From a bacterium (lineage in GTDB: Archaea > Thermoproteota > Nitrososphaeria > Nitrososphaerales > CADDZS01): DNA of 23,851 nucleotides. This document shows positions 13,650 to 20,673 of this stretch, piece after piece. The stretch is from NCBI GenBank assembly GCA_027310845.1, contig DAIDAB010000006.1, forward strand, positions 1 to 23,851, written 5' to 3'. The number at the start of each line of letters is the position of its first letter. The stretch's first letter is position 1. The position numbers and the translations under genes were made by a program. The notes below the pieces were generated by a model that saw only the letters and a program-made list of their open reading frames with translations, ran no database searches and was not told the origin of the DNA.

Positions 13650-14066
13650 ATGAACGCACTTAACAAAAAGATATCCATTGGAATAGTACTTGTCCTGATT
13701 GCCATCACCGCTTTCGCAAGCTTCGCGGGGGCATTCGCCGTGTTTCACGTGAGTTCAAAGCCCGCGAGTTTCTACCAGGTGTCTTCGACTCCCAGCCATT
13801 TCAACGTCACCGCAGTGGCGATCAACGCGCAGGGATTCAGCCAGATCAGCGTCGCAGTGTCTCTCAAGAATCTCGATTACGTCGCGCATAGCACAAACGT
13901 GACTGTAAGCCTCGTCAGCACTTCGAACACTTACCTCGCGCAGTCCTGGATTCTCACTGGAAACGTAGCCTCCTTTGGAAACGTCACCGAGAACTTTTAC
14001 TTCAGGGAACAAAATGTTCTCCTGAATTATTCGAGCTCTTTGATCACACTAAGTGATATGTCCTAA
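13650..14066 (+). CDS. Membrane-anchored exported protein
   Basis: A 138-residue protein beginning 5 nt after the previous stop. A basic start (MNALNKK) precedes a long hydrophobic segment at about 8-33 (IGIVLVLIAITAFASFAGAF), so it is anchored or secreted. The exterior part is beta-rich with several N-glycosylation sequons (NVT, NYS) and no cysteine. Architecture resembles small exported archaeal proteins. It probably works with the spherulin-4-like protein, for example as a surface anchor or partner, because the two form a tight pair and share GC-richer coding, but no motif shows this. Confidence 0.6.
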   Translation: MNALNKKISIGIVLVLIAITAFASFAGAFAVFHVSSKPASFYQVSSTPSHFNVTAVAINAQGFSQISVAVSLKNLDYVAHSTNVTVSLVSTSNTYLAQSWILTGNVASFGNVTENFYFREQNVLLNYSSSLITLSDMS

Positions 14067-14068
14067 AA

Positions 14069-14434
14069 ATGCAAATTTCAATCACTGTTCAAGGCCTTGA
14101 TGAATTAACCGCAAGGCTTCAGGATCTCACCTCAAGCGCAGACGATTTGATAACGCAGACGATGCTCGACTCTGCAACTGAGAACATCGTTGCAGTTGCC
14201 AAAGCGCTCGCGCCCGTGAGGACTGGCGCACTGAAAGAAAGTATCGCTGCAACACCTGGAGAATTACCTTCACAAATTCTTCTTGTAGCAACGAAATTTT
14301 ACAGCGTCTTCCTTGAGTATGGGACGCGATATATTCCCGAGGGTAAATTTACGTTTATGCGCCCGGCAATTCAGGAAGGATTAGACTCATTGATTCAAGC
14401 CGTAGCAGAAATGTTTCAGAGGGAATTAGCCTGA
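14069..14434 (+). CDS. HK97 gp10-like minor tail / tail-completion protein
   Basis: A 121-residue protein with the classic features of the HK97 gp10-type family: ISITVQGLDELTARLQDL at the start, a helix ending in ALAPVRTGALKESI, and VFLEYGTRYIPEGKFTFMRP in the C-terminal third. These proteins join head and tail or complete the tail. In most phages the gene lies before the tail terminator; here it lies downstream, near the tape measure, an unusual order. Its TGA overlaps the ATG of the next tiny gene. Confidence 0.82.
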   Translation: MQISITVQGLDELTARLQDLTSSADDLITQTMLDSATENIVAVAKALAPVRTGALKESIAATPGELPSQILLVATKFYSVFLEYGTRYIPEGKFTFMRPAIQEGLDSLIQAVAEMFQRELA

Positions 14435-14502
14435 TGCTGGTTATACTACTTCTTTTGATTATGTCTCTCATCGCGCTCCGCATTATGGACAAGGGATCCT
14501 GA
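14434..14502 (+). CDS. 22-residue single-helix membrane peptide
   Basis: A start overlapping the previous stop (TGATG) opens a 22-codon frame whose product begins MLVILLLLIMSLIALRIMDK: a near-perfect short transmembrane helix with a charged C-terminal end. Its TGA overlaps the ATG of the next gene in the same manner. The regular overlaps on both sides make translation likely. Function unknown; such peptides can be holin-like or regulatory. Confidence 0.5.
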   Translation: MLVILLLLIMSLIALRIMDKGS

Positions 14503-14648
14503 TGAGGCCTTGCCTACACGCCGATGAATGCGCACAGAAAGCGCGATATTCCGTTACGCTCTTGGATGAAAGAGAATATTTCTTTTGCCGCGCCTGCCTA
14601 ATGCATGTTCTAGCCGGTAAGGATTTCAAGGAAGCTCATGCCATATGA
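14502..14648 (+). CDS. 48-residue zinc-finger protein
   Basis: A 48-codon gene with TGATG overlap at its start and ATGA overlap at its end. Motif: CLHADEC (C-x5-C) then CRACLMH (C-x2-C-x2-H), with a YSVTLLDEREYFF strand pair between, a probable treble-clef zinc finger. It lies within a chain of overlapping small genes between the gp10-like gene and the tape measure, so it may be co-translated with them. The family is not recognised. Confidence 0.55.
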   Translation: MRPCLHADECAQKARYSVTLLDEREYFFCRACLMHVLAGKDFKEAHAI

Positions 14649-14857
14649 CAGCCTTTGAACTCGAAACGGCTGTTAGGCAATCGGTGAAAGTCGTCGGGAG
14701 AACGATATTTTGCTTTCGATGTAATGGCACCGTAGAGATTGCAAGTTATTACTGCGCTTGTGGTTCCTTCCTTTGTGCGTTGCATCTTGCAGAGCATCGA
14801 TGTCTTGTCTCGCAAAGCATGGAATATAACCAAGAAGTCTTGAATGCCCTAGTGTGA
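14645..14857 (+). CDS. AN1/B-box-like zinc-finger protein
   Basis: A 70-residue protein overlapping the previous gene by 4 bp. Metal ligands run C-x2-C (CFRC), then C-x-C (CAC), C-x4-C, C-x2-H, H-x3-H-x-C (HLAEHRC), a spacing close to AN1-type zinc fingers except for a shorter H-to-H gap. These domains usually mediate protein binding. A GAGGT site before the following TTG (14872) lies in this gene's end region. A link to the tape measure is suggested only by position. Confidence 0.6.
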   Translation: MTAFELETAVRQSVKVVGRTIFCFRCNGTVEIASYYCACGSFLCALHLAEHRCLVSQSMEYNQEVLNALV

Positions 14858-14871
14858 GGTAGAAAAAACAA

Positions 14872-16506
14872 TTGAGTGAAGAAGCAGGCGTTACAATTCC
14901 AATTACGGCGGAAGACGACTTTAGCTCTGTCTTTAATGACTTTGTTGAGCAAAGCACTGAAATCACTTCCTCGGTTGGAGAGATCACAAACTCAACCGAA
15001 GGCCTCTCGTCAGCAAGCGAGTCTATGACTGGTTCGATGGAACAATCGACTTCGTCAATGCAAGATTATTCTTCTTCAGCGCAAAACGTCGTTACGACAA
15101 ACAGCGAAATGTCGAGCTCACAAGAAGAAGCTGGTGCCACGGCGCAGGAAAGTGGCGCAACTTTCAGTGAAACCTCGGGACAAGTTGCCGGTATCGCCGG
15201 AACTATGGGAATGGCGTCAATGGCCGCAATGGGATTGAATGACGCTTACACTCGCGCGCAAGATTCAAGTTTAAGATTAGCAAGTGCTACGACTAATCTA
15301 GCCAAAGCACATGAGACTTTAACTTATGATCAGCAAAAGCTCACGGAGGCCCAGGCAAAACTTCAGGCTTTGGTTGATGCTGGAATCACAAGCGGTACTA
15401 AATACACCGCTGCCCAGAACGCGGTAGCAAGCGCGCAAAAAACTGTTGACGGCGCCACGATGTCGCTTTCAAACAGCCAGAATACATACACTGCGGCGCA
15501 GAATAGAGTTACTCTTGCAAACGAGCAGATTCAAAGACAATGGCTCATGATGGGCACGTCTGTTATTCCTATGCTCATAACACAATTACCCCAGATGGGT
15601 TCGATGCTGGGCGGCGTAAAGGATGCCCTTACTGGCGCCTCAACAGCCCAGGACGCTATGAACGCGGCGATTCTCGAAGACGGCGGGGCGACAGATGAGG
15701 AAATCACTTCAATGTTAGGCCTCAGTGCTGCCGAAGACGAAACAGCTATCTCAACTGATGCTTTGATGGTTTCGCAGGACGCTGAAGAAGGCTCGACGGG
15801 AATTGCCACTGCGGCTCAATGGCTCTGGAATGCCGCATTAGACGCAAATCCAATTGGGCTTGTCGTGTTAGCGATTATCGCGTTAGTTGCGATAATTGGA
15901 ATTGCCACGGGTGGCTTCAAGAACTGGACGCCGATTATCAATCTTGTCAACACGGCTTTCACCGACTTGAAAACTGTCGGCACAGACCTTTATAATTTCT
16001 TCGTTCAGATGTTTGAAACGGAAATCAAAGTTTGGAGCACTGCGCTCACTGACCTCTGGAATGTAATCCAGCCAATCGTGAAAGGAATTGAGGATATCTC
16101 CGGAGGAATTTCGAAAGTCACTGGCGCAGCTTCCTCGATAGGCGGCGGTGCCGTTTCCTCAGTCACGGGCGCCATATCTGGGGGGATAAGTGCGCTGACT
16201 CATCTTGCCTCGGGTGGAATCGTAACAGAACCAACGCCCGCGCTCATAGGCGAATCAGGGCCAGAGGCTGTTATTCCGCTCGCCGATGTCAGCACACAAA
16301 GCGTTCTTTCTCCGGTGATGCCTAACGTCAATCTTACTCCAGGCGCAGGCAGCCAGACAAGCAGCGCGCAGCCAACGCAAAGCACTTTTAACCAGACTGT
16401 AAACTTCGACGTAGCGAACATCGACGCAACTTCGGCGTACGACTGGCAGCAAAGCGTGCAGAAGCAGTTAGTCAAGGCAGCGAGCGCAGTACAATCAACG
16501 GTTTGA
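14872..16506 (+). CDS. Tape measure protein
   Basis: A 544-residue tail length ruler. It starts at TTG 14872 behind a GAGGTAG site. The first ~340 residues are Ser/Thr/Gln/Ala-rich and largely coiled-coil helix (KAHETLTYDQQKLTEAQAKL). Residues 326-349 form the hydrophobic segment typical of the family (NPIGLVVLAIIALVAIIGIA). Near 444-470 is the classic C-terminal signature ASGGIVTEPTPALIGESGPE followed by AVIPL. At about 1.5 angstrom per residue the ruler predicts a tail of roughly 80 nm, which is an estimate. The protein is short for the family, suggesting a short siphovirus tail. Confidence 0.88.
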   Translation: MSEEAGVTIPITAEDDFSSVFNDFVEQSTEITSSVGEITNSTEGLSSASESMTGSMEQSTSSMQDYSSSAQNVVTTNSEMSSSQEEAGATAQESGATFSETSGQVAGIAGTMGMASMAAMGLNDAYTRAQDSSLRLASATTNLAKAHETLTYDQQKLTEAQAKLQALVDAGITSGTKYTAAQNAVASAQKTVDGATMSLSNSQNTYTAAQNRVTLANEQIQRQWLMMGTSVIPMLITQLPQMGSMLGGVKDALTGASTAQDAMNAAILEDGGATDEEITSMLGLSAAEDETAISTDALMVSQDAEEGSTGIATAAQWLWNAALDANPIGLVVLAIIALVAIIGIATGGFKNWTPIINLVNTAFTDLKTVGTDLYNFFVQMFETEIKVWSTALTDLWNVIQPIVKGIEDISGGISKVTGAASSIGGGAVSSVTGAISGGISALTHLASGGIVTEPTPALIGESGPEAVIPLADVSTQSVLSPVMPNVNLTPGAGSQTSSAQPTQSTFNQTVNFDVANIDATSAYDWQQSVQKQLVKAASAVQSTV

Positions 16507-16517
16507 GTTGAGAGCAT

Positions 16518-19500
16518 TTGGCAGGAAAATATACAGTCTTGGTCGCAGGCTCGGAAGTCGACCTCTGGGAGTCAATCGACTTTGACAACTCTTTAGATTT
16601 ATCAGTAAACAAGGCCGCCATCCAATTTCCAGACTCAAGCAGTTTACTAGCGGCTGAAGGCATTGGCAAAGACATCCAGATACAAAGAGACGGCGTGGGG
16701 ATCTGGCGTGGGTTGGGTATTTCGAACCAGAAGATCTACGATTCGAACGGAAAGAAACAGTATAACCTAAACTGCCTCTCGAACAAGGTCTATCTTCAGA
16801 ACACCATTTATTCTATTATCTCTAACAGCCAGCCGATTTACGTCGTAAATTACGGAGCTGTGGTCTCCTCAACAAGTGCGCCCGCAACAAATCCTCTCTC
16901 GACGAAAGCTACTGACATCTTTAGTTCAATTCTTAGCTCCCAGTCTGGCATTATCAATGAATCCCTTAGTGCAGGCCTGGTAGGAACTACACAGATTCCA
17001 CACGCAGTCTTACAGATAGCGCGACAAAACTGTCTGGCCGTGCTAGGGCAGCTTATCGCAGGGACTTTGTGGGAAGCCCGCTTCAATGTCGACAACAGTG
17101 TCGACTTTGGCACTAATGCAAGTTCGACTTATCCTGGGACGGTCGGCTCCAAGACCAGTGTATTCACCTTCCAGGAGGGCGAGAACCTCATAAAAACCGA
17201 AGTCGATTACGGGATAGACAAATTGATCAATCAGGTGATCGTCTGCGGTAAAGGCTCAGCGAGTGGAAATCAAGTAACGTACACGGCCTCCAATACTTCA
17301 TCGATCCTCCAGTATGGGACATTCGCAAAAATAGTTACTTTGTCAAACTGCGCCGACCCGAATCTGTTGAATGCATACGCTAACGCGCTTCTGGCTGACC
17401 TGGTAACTCCAATCTACACGGCCAGTACACAATTGGCTGATCTCTCAACCGGTGTGCCCTTCAGGATGGGCGATTACGTTACAGTCAACAACGCATCTTT
17501 CAATTTGAACGGCGCACTGTTTCGCGTAATTTCGGAACATAGGCGCTACGACGCGCAGCAGGGCGAAGTCGTTGACGTGGTTCTCGCACAAAACTACAGA
17601 ATGGTAGATGTGCATCACTTCAAACGTAAAGCCCTGGAAGGTGTATTAAACTCACAGCTCCAGAACCAGCAGACTTTTAACAATACTTTTGACCCGGCGG
17701 CAGTACAACTTCCCAACCCGCCAGTAATATTTGCTCCAAACCCTCCAACGGTTGAGAGTAGTCCCGATGCTACCGTGAGCACTTATGCCGCTCTTACAGC
17801 TTCCGGCATCTCTAACGGTAGCACTGTGACAGGCTTTTCCGCACAAGCAGGACAGTCCTCGGGAACCCAATTTCCACCTGTGATGAATACGATCGTGCCG
17901 TGGTATTTCAACGTAGATGCTGACTCGGCCGACTTTACGACTTTGGCTAACGCTTTTAGCAACACAAGTGGTGGCGCAAATATCACATCTAAAATCGCAG
18001 TTGTAAGCGGTGGCGGAAGCGGACCCGGCACTGCGTACGATGCAAACATGGTTACTCAAATTGTTAAAATTCAGGGAGGTGGCGGCAGTGCAATTGGTTA
18101 CATTTATACTGACTACGGTGGTCGCTCGCTAACCGACGTCGAGAATGACGTTCATAATTGGTTTCTATGGTATGGTCCTTATCTGAAAGGAATATTCATA
18201 GATGAGTTTGCGAACGCTGCAAATTCGACCACTGAATTGTATTATCAGCAACTATACTCTTACATCTACGGACAAGCCGCAATATATGACAGCGCGGTCA
18301 GTCTCGTCGTCGTCGGTAACATGGGAGCTACGAGCTCAACCTCATCGGCTTACTTTAGCCCGCGCACCGCGGACGTTTTTTGTATTTATGAGGGCGTTGG
18401 CATTCCCTCAGCTTCAACGATTCAGACATCTTTAGCTAATCTGGGAACCTCAGATCCCCAAGATGCCGCGATACTATGTTATGGTGTTTCGACGTTACCA
18501 AGCAATTTCACAACGCAGGTCGCAAACTTGGCCCCGTATTGCGGTTACATGTTCGTTAACGACGGCCCGTCACCACCATCTAACACCTGGGGCGACACAA
18601 CGTCGGGGACGTCAGATCCCACCTACTTGGTAACCGAATTTGGCACCTTTGGTAACGGCTCGGGAGGCGCTGGAAGCTCTAACGAAGGTATTATGGGATT
18701 CGTAAAATGGCTTACAGTTTATCCCGGCACTAACACGATGTGGAGCACGTTAATTTCAGAAAAGAACGCTGATCCAGCCGTCAAAATGTACGCCATCATC
18801 AACCCTTCAAGCGGACCCGGAACAACTCCAGACAGCAATTATCAGACATGGGTCGGAAAACTTCAAACTGCAGGCATTGGAGTCTTAGGCTTGATTTATA
18901 CAGACTATGGCGTCCTGAACGGCCCAGCGACGGGCTACAGTATTGCCGATATTGAAGCTTTGATTGATTCTTACTACAGCTTCTACGGCGTAGACGGCAT
19001 CCTATTCGGGCAGATGGACACGACAAATAACTCGACGAATGCCGCGTACTACTCAACGCTTACGACCTATGTTCACGGCAAGCCGACGAACTCTGTAACT
19101 AACCTAAGTCCAATATCTTTCGGCGACCCAGGGGCAATTGCTCCAGCGGTGTACATTGGCACGCTTGATGTCATACTACAGTATTTCACTAGCGAACCTA
19201 CCGCTGCAACCGTACAAGCAGATACGACTACGCTAGGCGGTACTGATACTGCCTGGGGAATCGAGGCCGTTAATGTCTCAACGGTCCCAAGCACGACGTA
19301 CATTCAGAGTATAGACACCTACTGCCAGTGGATGTTTTTCACGGACCAGAGCGCGCGAAATAGCGCGACTTCTCCGAGTTACGAATCTACGGAAATATCA
19401 AACATGGTCGTAGCCGTCGCAGCGGGACCAGCGTATATTTCTAGGATGCAAATTATAGACGTGACCAATTCGAACGCCGTTCTATACGATTCTGGCGCAG

Positions 19501-19661
19501 GTAACTACGGTACATCTAAAACAGTCTCGCCGACAATCACCTCTGACATCATCGATCATGTCATTCAATTCTATGTTTTTGTCACCGGCAACGGCACCAA
19601 TCCAGCCCTAGCATCCATCACAAACGCATTCATTAATCTTGGAATTACTGTCCCAACGTAA
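16518..19661 (+). CDS. Tail hub protein with two spherulin-4-like domains
   Basis: A 1047-residue tail-tip protein. Residues 1-~385 look like a baseplate hub/Tal-type module (beta-rich start, then GVPFRMGDYVTVNNASFNLN and VISEHRRYDAQQGEVVDVVL), followed by a Pro/Ser/Thr linker. Residues ~458-710 form a spherulin-4/GH135-like TIM-barrel domain: TIVPWYFNV, IGYIYTDYGGR, GIFIDE with Asp562/Glu563, and CIYEG with Glu625. Residues ~724-970 form a second such domain (YAIINPSSGPG, VLGLIYTDYG) in which the catalytic pair is replaced by Gly831/Gln832 and the third acid by Phe890. The C-terminus (~971-1047) is a beta-rich end, duplicated as the next gene. Start is TTG with ATTTGGCA context. By position after the tape measure it should lie at the tail tip and may cleave and bind a host glycan. 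Confidence 0.82.
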   Translation: MAGKYTVLVAGSEVDLWESIDFDNSLDLSVNKAAIQFPDSSSLLAAEGIGKDIQIQRDGVGIWRGLGISNQKIYDSNGKKQYNLNCLSNKVYLQNTIYSIISNSQPIYVVNYGAVVSSTSAPATNPLSTKATDIFSSILSSQSGIINESLSAGLVGTTQIPHAVLQIARQNCLAVLGQLIAGTLWEARFNVDNSVDFGTNASSTYPGTVGSKTSVFTFQEGENLIKTEVDYGIDKLINQVIVCGKGSASGNQVTYTASNTSSILQYGTFAKIVTLSNCADPNLLNAYANALLADLVTPIYTASTQLADLSTGVPFRMGDYVTVNNASFNLNGALFRVISEHRRYDAQQGEVVDVVLAQNYRMVDVHHFKRKALEGVLNSQLQNQQTFNNTFDPAAVQLPNPPVIFAPNPPTVESSPDATVSTYAALTASGISNGSTVTGFSAQAGQSSGTQFPPVMNTIVPWYFNVDADSADFTTLANAFSNTSGGANITSKIAVVSGGGSGPGTAYDANMVTQIVKIQGGGGSAIGYIYTDYGGRSLTDVENDVHNWFLWYGPYLKGIFIDEFANAANSTTELYYQQLYSYIYGQAAIYDSAVSLVVVGNMGATSSTSSAYFSPRTADVFCIYEGVGIPSASTIQTSLANLGTSDPQDAAILCYGVSTLPSNFTTQVANLAPYCGYMFVNDGPSPPSNTWGDTTSGTSDPTYLVTEFGTFGNGSGGAGSSNEGIMGFVKWLTVYPGTNTMWSTLISEKNADPAVKMYAIINPSSGPGTTPDSNYQTWVGKLQTAGIGVLGLIYTDYGVLNGPATGYSIADIEALIDSYYSFYGVDGILFGQMDTTNNSTNAAYYSTLTTYVHGKPTNSVTNLSPISFGDPGAIAPAVYIGTLDVILQYFTSEPTAATVQADTTTLGGTDTAWGIEAVNVSTVPSTTYIQSIDTYCQWMFFTDQSARNSATSPSYESTEISNMVVAVAAGPAYISRMQIIDVTNSNAVLYDSGAGNYGTSKTVSPTITSDIIDHVIQFYVFVTGNGTNPALASITNAFINLGITVPT

Positions 19662-19899
19662 AATTTTGGTGAATAAAATAACAATGTCACAAAACGATAA
19701 TACGAAAAGACCGCGATCTTTGTCAGAGCTTCTTTCAAATGCTGACAGCATCGAGGTCAAGTACTTAAAGGCAGTCGCCGCGGATATCATCGATCATACC
19801 ATTGAATTTTACGTCAAGGTCACAGGCAACGGCACTAACCCGGCAATTGCATATATTACCAACGCGTCTATTGCCCTCGGCACGGCAATACCTAACTAA
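19545..19899 (+). repeat. Imperfect 117-bp duplication of the hub 3' end
   Basis: Copy A is 19545-19661 and copy B is 19783-19899; each is exactly 39 codons including the stop, 238 bp apart. The protein pattern is conserved more than the DNA, so the duplication is not recent and is probably kept by selection. Confidence 0.8.
19684..19899 (+). CDS. Small paralogue of the tail hub C-terminus
   Basis: A 71-residue protein (ATG at 19684; longer in-frame starts exist upstream at 19639). Its last 38 residues copy the end of the hub protein at 27 of 38 positions by my count (ADIIDHTIEFYVKVTGNGTN vs SDIIDHVIQFYVFVTGNGTN). The first ~30 residues are polar and unrelated. It may be a separate tail-tip subunit sharing a trimerisation or binding tip with the hub, or the remains of a recombined hub end. 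GGTGA lies 12 nt before the start. Confidence 0.6.
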   Translation: MSQNDNTKRPRSLSELLSNADSIEVKYLKAVAADIIDHTIEFYVKVTGNGTNPAIAYITNASIALGTAIPN

Positions 19900-19918
19900 A
19901 TTACTAGTGCTTTGGCTT

Positions 19919-20611
19919 CTAGCAGGCTTTAATCTCGTACAAGAAAACGTTTGGATACTGCTGGAAGACGGGTCCGCTCTTGCCGAAATTGACGAAGGAT
20001 ATCTGCGTCTCGTTGGCCCCGCTTCCCACGTTTGCAAATACATAGCCGGACACGGAGAAGGTGTCACTTGTGTTACCATTCGCCCCGCTGTAGGGTACAT
20101 TGATCAACATCGGATAGGTCTGCCCACAGGTGAGCGTGACGTTGTAAAAGAGCTGCAAGCAGTCATAGACTGGCTTGCAAACGGGGCTCGTGTTCTCGTA
20201 TTCGACGCATGAATAGCTATTCGAAACGCAACTTAGCCCAGCAAATTGGTACGTGATGTTGATGTTGTCCGGCAGGTTGTAAAGGTTCGAGCTCATTTCG
20301 ACGAGCACCCACACAGTCGCGTAGTAAAGCTGGAACGTTGAGATCGAGGCATGGCTAGTCGTTGAATTCGTGAAAGAAGAGGTTGACGTCATGTTTGACG
20401 AACTGCTAAAAGTAGAACTCGTCACATTCTGACTGCTAGAACTCTGCGAACTGCTTGTCGCAGTCGAAGAAGTGACAACAGTCGAACTCATAGGCGTTGT
20501 AGAAGACGTTGAAGTTTGAGACGTCGTTGAACCGAGAGTCGTGGCGAATGCCGTCGCCGTGATTGAAGAAACTATCACGATTGCGGCGATGATCGCGAGT
20601 TTGGAATTCAT
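19919..20611 (-). CDS. Secreted Ser/Thr-stalked surface protein (moron-like)
   Basis: A 230-residue protein on the opposite strand to all virion genes. Residues 1-~23 form a signal peptide (KLAIIAAIVIVSSITATAFA). Residues ~25-90 are almost entirely Ser and Thr with many sequons, a mucin-like stalk common in archaeal surface proteins. Residues ~92-230 form a beta-rich Cys-containing domain (SCVSNSYSC, SPVCKPVYDC, LTCGQTYP), with 6-7 cysteines likely forming disulfides. A TATA-like GTTTAAATA about 30 nt before the start gives it its own promoter. Own promoter plus opposite strand inside a late block are typical of a moron gene, expressed in the lysogen or infected cell. A surface-change or superinfection-exclusion role is possible, not shown. 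Confidence 0.75.
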   Translation of the reverse strand: MNSKLAIIAAIVIVSSITATAFATTLGSTTSQTSTSSTTPMSSTVVTSSTATSSSQSSSSQNVTSSTFSSSSNMTSTSSFTNSTTSHASISTFQLYYATVWVLVEMSSNLYNLPDNINITYQFAGLSCVSNSYSCVEYENTSPVCKPVYDCLQLFYNVTLTCGQTYPMLINVPYSGANGNTSDTFSVSGYVFANVGSGANETQISFVNFGKSGPVFQQYPNVFLYEIKAC

Positions 20612-20636
20612 TTCGGTATATTAAGGTAATAATGAC

Positions 20637-20645
20637 TATTTAAAC
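20637..20645 (-). promoter_or_regulatory. TATA box between divergent genes
   Basis: GTTTAAATA read on the minus strand, preceded by an A-rich BRE-like GTAAAAC, lies 26-34 nt before the start codon at 20611, so the transcript should be almost leaderless. Because the core TTTAAA is palindromic, the same box could also serve the plus-strand Dit-like gene starting at 20674, 29-37 nt away. Confidence 0.6.
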
Positions 20646-20673
20646 GTTTTACGATTACAAGAGTGAAATCTGA

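Noticed and set aside
19802..20212. Plus-strand 136-codon gene opposite the secreted protein
   Set aside because: The opposite strand has a signal peptide, Ser/Thr stalk, cysteine domain and promoter, so this frame is its shadow.
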